NCBI GenBank assembly: GCA_900315155.1 | Contig: OMYB01000009.1 | Location: 31,135-95,134, forward strand | DNA length: 64,000 nt | Direction: 5' to 3' | From: an uncultured Selenomonadales bacterium | Lineage (GTDB): Bacteria; Bacillota; Negativicutes; Selenomonadales; Selenomonadaceae | Shown here: piece by piece, positions 35,146-44,124 of the stretch | How positions within the stretch are numbered: position 1 is the first letter of the stretch | Layout: each line of letters begins with the position of its first letter | Translations under genes and position numbers: made by a program | Notes under the pieces: model-generated | What the model was told of the DNA's origin: nothing | Databases searched by the model: none | The model's input: the letters and a program-made list of their open reading frames with translations, nothing else

Positions 35146-37524
35146 ATGGAACAGGAATCTTTCCACGTTTTAGAATATGAAAAGATCACAGAGATGCTCG
35201 CCGAGCGCGCGAGTTCGATGCCGGGCAAAGAGAAGGCCGAAAGTCTCGTGCCGAGCCCGGACTACGACGAGGTCTGCGAGCGCATGGCCGAGACGCGTGA
35301 GGCGGTCGAGATCTACGCACTCACGCTGCCCCCGTTCGGCGGCATCCGCGATATCCGCCCGCTGCTGAAGAAGGCAAAGAAGGGCGTCGCCCTCGATCTC
35401 GGTGAATTCACGGACATCATGAGCACGCTCTACGCGATGCGCAACGTCAAATATTTCTTCCGCGACCTCGAGCAGGAGGCGCCAATCCTCAAGGGCTGGG
35501 CGCACAGCATCGAGATCCTCGGCCAGCTCGAGCGCGACCTCGACAACGCGATCGACGACCACGGGCATCTGCGCGATACGGCAAGCGTCGAGCTGCGCCG
35601 CATCCGCTCGGAGCTCCGCAGTTCGCAGAGCCGCATCAAGGAGCGCGTCGGCGCCATCCTGCACAGCCAGGATAACCAGAAATATTTCCAGGATGCGATC
35701 GTCACGATGCGCGATGACCGCTACGTCATCCCGGTCAAAGCGGAGTACCGCCACAGCTTCCCCGGCCTCGTGCACGACCGCTCGGCCACGGGCTCGACGC
35801 TCTACATCGAGCCGATGGAGGTCGTCGAGCTCAACAACGATGTCAAGCAGCTCACGATTGCCGAGCATCAGGAGGTCCAGCGCATCCTGCGCGAGCTCAC
35901 GCACCGCGTGGACAAGAACCGTGCGGAGCTGCGCGCGAATGCCGGCATCCTTGCGGACCTCGATTTCACGTTTGCAAAGGCAAAGCTCGCGCGCGACATG
36001 GATGCAATCCGCCCCGAGCTCAACGACGCGGGACGCACGGTGCTGAAAAGCGCGCGCCATCCGCTCATCGCGCGGGATAAAGTCGTGCCCATCGACATCA
36101 CGTTCGACGACTGCCGCATGCTGCTCGTCACGGGCCCGAACACGGGCGGCAAGACGGTCAGCATGAAGACGCTCGGCCTTCTCGTGCTCATGGCGCAGTC
36201 CGGGCTCTACCTGCCGTGCGCGAGCGACTCGGAGATCGCCGTCTACGATAACATCTACGCGGACATCGGCGACGAGCAGAGCATCGAGCAGAGCCTCTCG
36301 ACGTTCTCCGCGCATATGACGCATATCGTCCGCATCCTCCGGCAGGTGGACCGCGGCGACCTGCTGCTCCTCGATGAGCTCGGCGCGGGCACGGACCCGG
36401 AGGAGGGCGCGGCGCTCGCGATGGCCATCCTCGAGAAACTGCTCGAGGTGCAGGCGACGGTCATGGTCACGACCCATTACTCCGAGCTCAAGACGTTTGC
36501 CTACACGCGCGACGGCGTGCAGAATGCCTGCGTCGAATTCGACGTGAAGACGCTGCGCCCGACGTACCGCCTGCTCATCGGCATCCCGGGCGCGAGCAAC
36601 GCGTTTGCGATCAGCCAGCGCCTAGGCCTGCCCGAGAGCATGATCCTGCGCGCGAAGCAGCTCGTGCAGGAGGACCACGCGCAGTTCGAGCACGTCCTCA
36701 ACGACCTCGAGCAGGAAAAGATGATGTACGAGCAGCGCAACGCCGACATCCTCGAACGCCAGCAGCGCGTCAAGCAGCTGGAGGCGAAGGTCGAGAAGAC
36801 GCGCGCGGAGCTCAGCCAGAAGAAGGGCGAGATCATCCGCAAGGCGCGCGAGCAGAGTGCGGCCATGATCCGCCGCACGCGCCGCGAGTCCGAGGACGTC
36901 ATCGAAAAGCTCAAGGAGCAGTTCAACGACCAGGGCGTCAAGAAGCGCCAGCAGGCGATCCAGGATGCACGCAAGCGCCTCAACGAGGCCTTTGAGCACG
37001 CGCGCCCGGGCATCATGGCGCAGAAGGGCGTCGGCAAGCCGGTGAAGCTCGCCGATATCCGCGTGGGCGATAACGTCTACGTGAAGAAGCTCGACCAGAA
37101 GGGCACGGTCCTCGGCCTTTCGGGTCAGGAACTCGAAGTCCAGCTCGGCAGCCTCCGCACGAAGGTGCGCGCGAAGGACTGCACGTTCATCTCGCATGCC
37201 GCAAAGGCAGACGCCGAAAAGGGCAGCGGCCAGACGAACCACAGCCGCCAGAGCGGTACGTACCTGCAGAAGACGGCCACGGCGCGCCGCGAGGTCGACA
37301 TCCGCGGGCTCATGGTCAACGAGGCGGAGTCCGTGCTCGACAAGTTCCTCGACGACGCGGTCATCGCGGGCATCTCGGAGGTGCTCATCATCCACGGCAA
37401 GGGAACGGGGGCGCTGCGCAAGGGCGTGCAGACCTACCTGAAACGCCATCGGAGCGTCAAAGCCTATCGCCTCGCGGACATCAGCGACGGCGGTGCCGGA
37501 GCGACCGTTGTCGACCTGAAATAA
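35146..37524 (+). CDS. mutS2: Endonuclease MutS2
   Basis: 792 residues: core domains with clamp (residues 1-300), Walker A TGPNTGGKTVSMKT near 328, Walker B LLLDELGAGTDPEEG near 408, a long coiled coil (515-620), and a C-terminal Smr nuclease domain beginning DIRGLMVNEAESVLDKFLDD near 720 with HGKGTGALRKGV. MutS2 suppresses homologous recombination or rescues collided ribosomes depending on species. Full length. Confidence 0.95.
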   Translation: MEQESFHVLEYEKITEMLAERASSMPGKEKAESLVPSPDYDEVCERMAETREAVEIYALTLPPFGGIRDIRPLLKKAKKGVALDLGEFTDIMSTLYAMRNVKYFFRDLEQEAPILKGWAHSIEILGQLERDLDNAIDDHGHLRDTASVELRRIRSELRSSQSRIKERVGAILHSQDNQKYFQDAIVTMRDDRYVIPVKAEYRHSFPGLVHDRSATGSTLYIEPMEVVELNNDVKQLTIAEHQEVQRILRELTHRVDKNRAELRANAGILADLDFTFAKAKLARDMDAIRPELNDAGRTVLKSARHPLIARDKVVPIDITFDDCRMLLVTGPNTGGKTVSMKTLGLLVLMAQSGLYLPCASDSEIAVYDNIYADIGDEQSIEQSLSTFSAHMTHIVRILRQVDRGDLLLLDELGAGTDPEEGAALAMAILEKLLEVQATVMVTTHYSELKTFAYTRDGVQNACVEFDVKTLRPTYRLLIGIPGASNAFAISQRLGLPESMILRAKQLVQEDHAQFEHVLNDLEQEKMMYEQRNADILERQQRVKQLEAKVEKTRAELSQKKGEIIRKAREQSAAMIRRTRRESEDVIEKLKEQFNDQGVKKRQQAIQDARKRLNEAFEHARPGIMAQKGVGKPVKLADIRVGDNVYVKKLDQKGTVLGLSGQELEVQLGSLRTKVRAKDCTFISHAAKADAEKGSGQTNHSRQSGTYLQKTATARREVDIRGLMVNEAESVLDKFLDDAVIAGISEVLIIHGKGTGALRKGVQTYLKRHRSVKAYRLADISDGGAGATVVDLK

Positions 37525-37610
37525 ACAGGATTCCGCTTTATGCTAGGAATTTTCTCTATCTTGTGCTAGAATAAGAGCTAAGTATGGATAAATTCCTAAG
37601 GAGGAAATTC

Positions 37611-39728
37611 ATGGAGAATCGGACCACCAATGGACGCCAGAGAAGAGCGCCCCAGAAAGGAGACAGCGGCATGGGAACGGCAAAACGCGTAATCCTCGGC
37701 TTCCTCATCGTCGTCGTCGTCATGTTCCTGGGAATCGGATGCGGCTTCCTGACGGCCAGCCTGAATACGAAACCGGATATCGCGAACGATATCCGGCCAC
37801 CCGCGACGTCGATCATCTACGACAGCCAGGGAAACGAAATCGCCAATGTACACGCGGACGAGAACCGCAAGCCGGTCAAGATCGGCCAGATTCCGAAAGA
37901 CCTGCAGAACGCCTTTGTCGCCGTCGAGGATAACCGCTTCTACGAGCACATGGGCGTAGACCCGCGCGGCATTGCACGTGCGGCATGGGCGAACCTGCGC
38001 GGCCGGTCGGTCAGCGAGGGCGGCTCGACGATCACGCAGCAGCTCGCGAAGAACGCTTACCTTACGCAGGACCGCACGATCAAGCGCAAGGTCCAGGAGG
38101 TATTCCTCGCCCTGCAGCTCGAGCGCCAGTACACGAAGCAGGAAATCCTCGAGATGTACCTGAACCAGATTTATTTCGGCCAGGGTGCGTATGGCGTGCA
38201 GGCCGCGGCGCAGACGTATTTCGGCAAGAACGTCGAGGACCTCTCGCTCAACGAGTGCGCGATGCTCGCCGGCATCCCGAAGAGCCCGAACTATTACTCC
38301 CCGTCGAGCAACATGCAGGCGGCGATGGAGCGCAAAGCCACCGTGCTGGATCAGATGGCGAAGTATGGCTACATCAACGCCTCAACCGCCTCGAAACTCA
38401 AAACGGAGAATGTGACGATCGTCCAGCCGAAGCCGAAATCGGAAGAGCAGGGCAAGGCATCGTACTTTGTCGAATACGTGACGCAGAAGCTCATCGATGA
38501 GCTCGGTGCGGATGCGGTCTACAAAGAAGGCCTGCGTATCTATACCACGATCGATATGACGATGCAGGAGCAGGCCGAGCAGGCCATGAAGAATCTGCCG
38601 CTTTACCGCAAGGACGGCAACGGCATCCAGCAGCCGCAGGGGGCTCTCGTCGCCATCGACCCGCACACGGGCTACGTCAAGGCGATGGTCGGCGGCCGCG
38701 GCACGGACCAGTTCAACCGCGCCACGATGGCCGTGCGCCAGCCAGGCTCGGCGTTCAAGCCGTTTGTCTTTGCGGCGGCCCTCGAGAACAAGTACACGCC
38801 GGATTCCACGATCGAGGATAAGCCCATCGATATCAACGGCTGGAAACCGCAGAACTACGACCGCTCGTTCAGCGGCAGTGTCTCGCTGCGCGACGTCGCG
38901 AAGCATTCCCTGAACGTCCCGACCATCAACATCGCGAAGACGCTCGGTATCGAAAAGCCGATCTACTACGCGCAGCAGATGGGTATCTCGACGTTCGTGC
39001 TCGACGGCCCGCAGAACGATAAGAACCTCGCGACGGCTATCGGCGGCCTCACGAAGGGCGTGACGCCGCTCGAGCTCACGAGTGCCTATGGCACGTTCGC
39101 GAACAAGGGCATCCATGTAGAACCCGTCGTCATCATCAAGGTCGTCGACCGCAACGGAAAGGTCATCAAACAGGCGGATCCGAAGCAGACAAAGGCCATC
39201 AGCGAGAGCAGCGCCGCGCAGCTCACGGACATGCTCGAGGATGTCGTCGAGCACGGCACGGGCTACAATGCCCGCATCGGCCGCCCGGCTGCCGGCAAGA
39301 CCGGTACGACGGATGACAGCCGCAACGCGTGGTTCGTTGGCTATACACCGGACCTCGTCGCGGGCGTCTGGATCGGCAACGATGACAACGCCTCGCTCGG
39401 CAGCATGACCGGCGGCCAGCTCCCCGCAAAGATCTGGCGCGAGTTCATGCTGAAGGCAGTGGCCGGCACGCAGGCGAGGAACTTTGACGGCTCGGCGGCG
39501 AGCGCGCGCAGTGTCGCGAAGGATGGCGACAGCGCGCCGGGCATGAAGCCGAAGAAAGAGACCAAGCCCGATAAGGCTGCGGAGACGAAGGATTCCAAGA
39601 AGCAGAACGGCCCGGCAGCAGGCGGCAATGCCAATGCGCCGGCGGCACCGGCCCAGCCTGCTGCACCAGCACCGGCACCGGCAACTGCTGCACCGGAGCC
39701 GGGTGAAGCCGGAGGCAAGGGCCGCTGA
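37611..39728 (+). CDS. Penicillin-binding protein 1A, bifunctional
   Basis: ATG at 37611 follows AAGGAGG, which rules out the ATG at 37584 lying before it. A short basic cytoplasmic tail precedes one membrane helix (ILGFLIVVVVMFLGIGCGF). Glycosyltransferase family 51: EDNRFYEHMGVDPRGIAR and GGSTITQQLAKN. Transpeptidase: PGSAFKPF (active serine), SLN and KTGTT motifs. The tail of about 60 residues is Ala/Pro/Lys-rich, encoded by a GCACCGG-like repetitive stretch (39640-39715). It polymerises and cross-links peptidoglycan at the cell surface. Confidence 0.95.
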   Translation: MENRTTNGRQRRAPQKGDSGMGTAKRVILGFLIVVVVMFLGIGCGFLTASLNTKPDIANDIRPPATSIIYDSQGNEIANVHADENRKPVKIGQIPKDLQNAFVAVEDNRFYEHMGVDPRGIARAAWANLRGRSVSEGGSTITQQLAKNAYLTQDRTIKRKVQEVFLALQLERQYTKQEILEMYLNQIYFGQGAYGVQAAAQTYFGKNVEDLSLNECAMLAGIPKSPNYYSPSSNMQAAMERKATVLDQMAKYGYINASTASKLKTENVTIVQPKPKSEEQGKASYFVEYVTQKLIDELGADAVYKEGLRIYTTIDMTMQEQAEQAMKNLPLYRKDGNGIQQPQGALVAIDPHTGYVKAMVGGRGTDQFNRATMAVRQPGSAFKPFVFAAALENKYTPDSTIEDKPIDINGWKPQNYDRSFSGSVSLRDVAKHSLNVPTINIAKTLGIEKPIYYAQQMGISTFVLDGPQNDKNLATAIGGLTKGVTPLELTSAYGTFANKGIHVEPVVIIKVVDRNGKVIKQADPKQTKAISESSAAQLTDMLEDVVEHGTGYNARIGRPAAGKTGTTDDSRNAWFVGYTPDLVAGVWIGNDDNASLGSMTGGQLPAKIWREFMLKAVAGTQARNFDGSAASARSVAKDGDSAPGMKPKKETKPDKAAETKDSKKQNGPAAGGNANAPAAPAQPAAPAPAPATAAPEPGEAGGKGR

Positions 39729-39800
39729 GTCCTTCCATAATAAACAAACGAACTACGGCGCATGCTTTGCGCCATGGCAGTCAAGATAGGAGAGAGTCTG

Positions 39801-41015
39801 TTGGCACAGAATGTATTGGATACCCTGAAAGAGCGCGGCTACGTCGCGCAATGCACGAATGAGAAGGAGCTTCGCGAGCTCCTCGAAAAAGAGCAGGTCA
39901 CGTTCTACATCGGTTTCGACCCGACGGCGGACAGCCTCCATGCCGGTCATTTCCTGGCCCTCATGGTCATGGCACACCTGCAGCGCGCCGGGCACCGTCC
40001 CATCGCCCTCGTCGGCGGCGGTACGGGCACGGTCGGCGACCCGAGCGGCCGCACGGATATGCGCAAGATGCTGACGGATGAGCAGATCGAGCACAACTGC
40101 AACTGCTTCAAGAAACAGATTTCGCGCTTTATCGATTTCTCCGACGGCAAGGCCATCATGGCGAACAACGCCGACTGGCTGCGCAAGCTCAACTACGTCG
40201 ACCTCCTGCGCGACGTCGGTGCCTGCTTTACGGTCAACCGCATGCTCGCGGCCGAGTGCTACAAACAGCGCTGGGAAAAGGGACTCACGTTCCTCGAATT
40301 CAACTACATGGTCATGCAGGCGTATGACTTCCTCGAGCTCAACCGCCGCTATGGCTGCCGCCTCGAGATGGGCGGTGACGACCAGTGGTCGAACATCATC
40401 GCCGGTGTCGAGCTGAACCGCCGCAAGCAGAACGTCTCGGTCTACGGCCTCACGAACAAGCTCCTCACGAAGAGCGACGGCAAGAAGATGGGCAAGACGG
40501 CAGGCGGCGCGCTCTGGCTCGACGCCGATAAGACGAGCCCGTACGAGTTCTACCAGTACTGGCGTAACGTTGACGATGCCGATGTCGAGAAATGCCTGTC
40601 CCTGCTCACGTTCCTGCCGATGGAGCAGGTGCATGAGCTCAGCAGCCTCGAGGGCTCGAAAATCAACGAAGCCAAGAGCGTGCTCGCCTACGAGGTCACG
40701 AAGATCGTCCACGGCGAGGAGGAGGCCAAGAAGGCGAAGGCTGGCGCCGAGCAGGTCTTCGGCGGAGCCGGCGCGGCAGAAAACATGCCGACCGTCGCTG
40801 CCAAGGCCGGGGATAAGCTCCTCGATGTCCTCACGGCCGGTCAGGTCTTTGCCTCGAAGGGCGAGGGCCGCCGCCTCATCAAGCAGAACGGCCTTACGCT
40901 CAACGATGCCAAGGTCACGGACGAGAACTACGTGCTGCAGGACAGCGACTTCACGGACGGCGCGGCCATCGTGAAGAAGGGTAAGAAGAAGTTCTACAAG
41001 CTCGCGAACGCTTGA
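39801..41015 (+). CDS. tyrS: Tyrosyl-tRNA synthetase
   Basis: TTG at 39801 follows AGGAGAG at the right distance and gives [14 protein letters not shown], the usual N-terminus; ATGs at 39762 and 39774 are upstream alternatives. The class I motifs are HAGHF (HIGH-like) near residue 45 and DGKKMGK (KMSKS-like) near 230; a C-terminal S4 domain ends the protein. It charges tRNA-Tyr. I see no T-box leader in the 70-nt gap upstream, although these genes often have one in Firmicutes. Confidence 0.93.
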   Translation: MAQNVLDTLKERGYVAQCTNEKELRELLEKEQVTFYIGFDPTADSLHAGHFLALMVMAHLQRAGHRPIALVGGGTGTVGDPSGRTDMRKMLTDEQIEHNCNCFKKQISRFIDFSDGKAIMANNADWLRKLNYVDLLRDVGACFTVNRMLAAECYKQRWEKGLTFLEFNYMVMQAYDFLELNRRYGCRLEMGGDDQWSNIIAGVELNRRKQNVSVYGLTNKLLTKSDGKKMGKTAGGALWLDADKTSPYEFYQYWRNVDDADVEKCLSLLTFLPMEQVHELSSLEGSKINEAKSVLAYEVTKIVHGEEEAKKAKAGAEQVFGGAGAAENMPTVAAKAGDKLLDVLTAGQVFASKGEGRRLIKQNGLTLNDAKVTDENYVLQDSDFTDGAAIVKKGKKKFYKLANA

Positions 41016-41040
41016 AGTCCGCAAAGAATCGTAGTATACT
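41012..41040 (+). promoter_or_regulatory. Promoter of the YebC gene
   Basis: TTGAAG (41012-41017), overlapping the tyrS stop, 17-nt spacer, TATACT (41035-41040). Confidence 0.55.
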
Positions 41041-41098
41041 AAATAAGTTAATGTGTCTATTGCGACAAATCTATCACATATAAGGAGCGTTGTTCTAC

Positions 41099-41830
41099 AT
41101 GTCAGGACATTCTAAATGGGCCAATATCAAACGCAAGAAGGGTGCAAACGATGCCATCCGCGGCAAGATCACGACGAAGATCGGCCGTGAGATCACCATC
41201 GCCGTCCGCATGGGCGGTGCAGACCCGACGGGCAACATGCGCCTGAAGCTCGCTCTCTCGAAGGCGAAGGCAAACAATATCCCGAAGGATAACATCAAGC
41301 GTGCCATCGACAAGGGCCTCGGCAACTCCGAGGGCAGCAACTACGAGGAGCTCACGTATGAGGGCTATGGCCCGGCTGGTACGGCCGTCATGCTCGATAT
41401 CCTCACGGATAACCGCAACCGCACGGCTGCGGACGTCCGCCACTTGTTCTCGAAGCACGGCGGCAACCTCGGCCAGGACGGCTGCGTTTCCTGGATGTTC
41501 CAGAAAAAGGCCGTCTTCATCGTCGAGAAGGAAGTTTTCGGCGACGAGGATGCGCTCATGGAGATCGTTCTCGAGGCCGGTGCCGACGACATGAAGTCCG
41601 AGGACGAGGTTTTCGAGATCACGGCGGACCCGGATGCGTACGATGCCATCGAGCAGGCGCTCGGTGAAAAAGGCATCGAGACGGCTTCGGCGGAGATCAC
41701 GATGGTTCCGGAGAACTACGTCCATGTCTCCGGCAAGGACGCAGAAAAGGTCCAGGACCTCATCGATGCGCTCGACGAGAGCGACGATATCCAGAACGTC
41801 TACAGCAACGTCGAGTACGACGAAGAGTAA
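41099..41830 (+). CDS. YebC/PmpR family protein
   Basis: ATG at 41099 gives MSGHSKWANIKRKKG, the invariant start of the family; AAGGAG lies upstream. 243 residues with IKRAIDKGLG and YEGYGPAGTAVMLDILTDNRNRT (split). YebC proteins were described as transcription regulators and more recently as factors relieving ribosome stalling. It is next to ruvC-ruvA-ruvB, the standard context. A terminator separates it from ruvC. Confidence 0.95.
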   Translation: MSGHSKWANIKRKKGANDAIRGKITTKIGREITIAVRMGGADPTGNMRLKLALSKAKANNIPKDNIKRAIDKGLGNSEGSNYEELTYEGYGPAGTAVMLDILTDNRNRTAADVRHLFSKHGGNLGQDGCVSWMFQKKAVFIVEKEVFGDEDALMEIVLEAGADDMKSEDEVFEITADPDAYDAIEQALGEKGIETASAEITMVPENYVHVSGKDAEKVQDLIDALDESDDIQNVYSNVEYDEE

Positions 41831-41856
41831 TCGTCACCATCACAAGGAACAGGGAG

Positions 41857-41886
41857 GGGACCCAGTACAGCCTGGGTCCCTTCTTT
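41857..41886 (+). terminator. Terminator between yebC and ruvC
   Basis: GGGACCCAG (41857-41865) pairs exactly with CTGGGTCCC (41872-41880), then TTCTTT. Confidence 0.8.
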
Positions 41887-41906
41887 ACTAGCAGGGGAGC
41901 AAACAG

Positions 41907-42401
41907 ATGTTAGCACTTGGCATAGACCCGGGTACGGCGATCTGCGGTTTCGGCTTCGTCGAGTCGCAGGGCAGCCGCCTCATTCCGCGCGCATACGGGT
42001 CCGTTTTCACGTCGCCCAAAATGCGCATGGAGGACCGCCTCGTCAAGATCTACGACGAGCTCGACGCGCTCATCAAGAAGTACCAGCCCGACGTCATGGG
42101 CATCGAGAAACTGTTCTTCAACCGCAACGTCACGACGGCCATCCCGGTCGGCCAGGCGCGCGGCGTCGTGCTGCTCGCGGCCGCAAAGAACAACCTGCGC
42201 ATCGTCGAGCGCACGCCAATGCAGATCAAGCAGGACGTCACGGGCTACGGCAAGGCGACGAAGCAGCAGGTCATCTACATGGTCACGAAACTCCTGCACC
42301 TGCCGGAGCCGCCAAAGCCCGATGACACGGCCGATGCCCTCGCGTGCGCCATCTGCACGACGCACTGCATCGACAGCATCCGCTGGCGGAATCAATTGTG
42401 A
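41907..42401 (+). CDS. ruvC: Holliday junction resolvase RuvC
   Basis: 164 residues. LGIDPGTAICGFGFVE carries the first catalytic Asp, GIEKLFFNRNVTTA the Glu, and PDDTADALACAICTTHC the last Asp pair. It cuts Holliday junctions bound by RuvAB, encoded just downstream. RBS AGGGGAG. Confidence 0.96.
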   Translation: MLALGIDPGTAICGFGFVESQGSRLIPRAYGSVFTSPKMRMEDRLVKIYDELDALIKKYQPDVMGIEKLFFNRNVTTAIPVGQARGVVLLAAAKNNLRIVERTPMQIKQDVTGYGKATKQQVIYMVTKLLHLPEPPKPDDTADALACAICTTHCIDSIRWRNQL

Positions 42402-42476
42402 GGAGTCAGCGGGGAAGGAAAGGGATGGGCGGTCCCCATCGTACGGAGTTTTGAGGTTTTGGGAGGAGGTTCCTGA

Positions 42477-43079
42477 ATGATTGGTTTTCTGCGCGGAAAG
42501 GTCGCGTATCTCTACACGGACTGCGTGCTGCTCGACGTGCATGGCGTCGGCTACCGCGTCTATCTCGCGGACAGCACGCGCCGCAAGCTGCGCCTGCACG
42601 AGGAGACGACGCTTTTTACGCATATGAGCGTGCGCGAGGATGACATCACGCTCTACGGTTTTGCCTCGGAGGACGAGTATGCCCTGTTCCAGCAGCTCAT
42701 CAGCGTCTCGGGCATCGGCCCGAAGGTCGCGCTCGGCATCCTTTCGTCCATCACGGTCGAGAGCCTTTGCCGCGCCATCCAGAACAAGCAGGTCACCGTC
42801 CTCACGAAACTGCCGGGCATCGGCAAGAAATCCGCGGAGCGCCTCGTGCTCGAGCTCAAAGACAAGCTCTCGTTCGCACATACGACACCGGACGACGAGG
42901 AGCTCTTCCTCGAGACGGAAAGCGAGGTCGGCGACGACATCCTCAGCGAGGCCCAGGCCGCGCTCCGCTCCCTCGGCTACAGCGACCAGGAAATCACCCC
43001 GGTCCTCCGCAAAGCGACGAAATGCAAGGCGACCGAAGAAGCCATCAAATTCGCCCTCAAACAGTTGAGTGGCTTTTAA
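42477..43079 (+). CDS. ruvA: Holliday junction DNA helicase subunit RuvA
   Basis: 200 residues: N-terminal OB fold (MIGFLRGKVAYLYTDCVLLD), helix-hairpin-helix pair (ISVSGIGPKVALGILS and TKLPGIGKKSAERLVLELKD in pieces), and a C-terminal domain III that contacts RuvB. RBS GGAGG. It binds four-way junctions as a tetramer. Confidence 0.96.
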   Translation: MIGFLRGKVAYLYTDCVLLDVHGVGYRVYLADSTRRKLRLHEETTLFTHMSVREDDITLYGFASEDEYALFQQLISVSGIGPKVALGILSSITVESLCRAIQNKQVTVLTKLPGIGKKSAERLVLELKDKLSFAHTTPDDEELFLETESEVGDDILSEAQAALRSLGYSDQEITPVLRKATKCKATEEAIKFALKQLSGF

Positions 43080-43097
43080 TCGGAGGGAGGTTAGGAG

Positions 43098-44123
43098 TTG
43101 GAAGAATTCAACGTAGAGGACATTGACGAGAGCCGCATCGTCTCTCTCGACCAGCAGGACGCTGACGACTGGCAGTACAGCCTGCGCCCGCGCAAGTTCG
43201 CGGAATACATCGGACAGGACAAGGTCAAGAGCAACCTGTCCGTCTGGATCCAGGCTGCTCTTTCGCGCGGCGATGCCCTGGACCACGTCCTGCTCTATGG
43301 ACCGCCGGGCCTCGGCAAGACGACGCTCGCGGGCATCATCGCCAACGAGCTCGGCGTCAATTTCCGCCAGACGTCCGGCCCGGCCATCGAGCGCTCCGGC
43401 GACCTCGCGGCCCTGCTCACGAACCTGCAGGAGCACGACGTCCTGTTCATCGACGAGATCCACCGCCTTTCGCACAGCGTCGAGGAGGTGCTCTACTCGG
43501 CCATGGAGGACTTCGCGCTCGACATCATCATCGGCAAGGGACCGAGCGCGCGCTCCATCCGCCTCGATATCGCGCCGTTCACGCTCATCGGCGCCACGAC
43601 AAAGGCCGGCTCGCTCGCGCCACCGCTGCGGGATCGCTTCGGCATCATCTCGCGGCTCGAGTACTACACGCCGGAGTCCCTCGTGCAGATCATCAAGCGC
43701 GCGGCGGAAATCCTCGAAATCCCCATCGAGGACCAGGGCGCACTCGAAATCGCCCGCCGCAGCCGCGGTACCCCGCGCATCGCGAACCGCCTTTTGAAAC
43801 GCGTGCGCGATGTCGCCCAGATTGAGGGCAGCGGCGTCATCACGGACGAAATCGCGGACAAAGCCCTGCGCATGCTCGAGGTCGACAAAGCTGGCCTCGA
43901 CCGCACGGACCGCCGCATGCTCGAGACCATGATCCAAAAGTTCGCCGGCGGCCCCGTCGGCCTCGACACGCTCGCCGCTGCCATCAGCGAGTCGCGTGAC
44001 ACGATCGAGGACGTCTACGAGCCCTACCTCATCCAGCTCGGCTTCATCAACCGCACCCCCCGCGGCCGCGTAGCGACAAAATCCGCCTACGAGCACCTCG
44101 GCATCGCCTACCCGGAGGATTGA
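43098..44123 (+). CDS. ruvB: Holliday junction DNA helicase subunit RuvB
   Basis: 341-residue AAA+ ATPase with a TTG start behind AGGAG. Walker [17 protein letters not shown], Walker [12 protein letters not shown], sensor [18 protein letters not shown] and the C-terminal winged helix [15 protein letters not shown]. It drives branch migration. Only 1 nt separates its stop from the queH start. Confidence 0.97.
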   Translation: MEEFNVEDIDESRIVSLDQQDADDWQYSLRPRKFAEYIGQDKVKSNLSVWIQAALSRGDALDHVLLYGPPGLGKTTLAGIIANELGVNFRQTSGPAIERSGDLAALLTNLQEHDVLFIDEIHRLSHSVEEVLYSAMEDFALDIIIGKGPSARSIRLDIAPFTLIGATTKAGSLAPPLRDRFGIISRLEYYTPESLVQIIKRAAEILEIPIEDQGALEIARRSRGTPRIANRLLKRVRDVAQIEGSGVITDEIADKALRMLEVDKAGLDRTDRRMLETMIQKFAGGPVGLDTLAAAISESRDTIEDVYEPYLIQLGFINRTPRGRVATKSAYEHLGIAYPED

Positions 44124-44124
44124 C

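Noticed and set aside
39640..39720. Minisatellite in the PBP1A gene
   Set aside because: The GCACCGG-rich stretch encodes an Ala/Pro tail usual for these proteins; units are irregular.
39730..39800. T-box leader of tyrS
   Set aside because: The gap is only about 70 nt and contains no T-box sequence or specifier stem.
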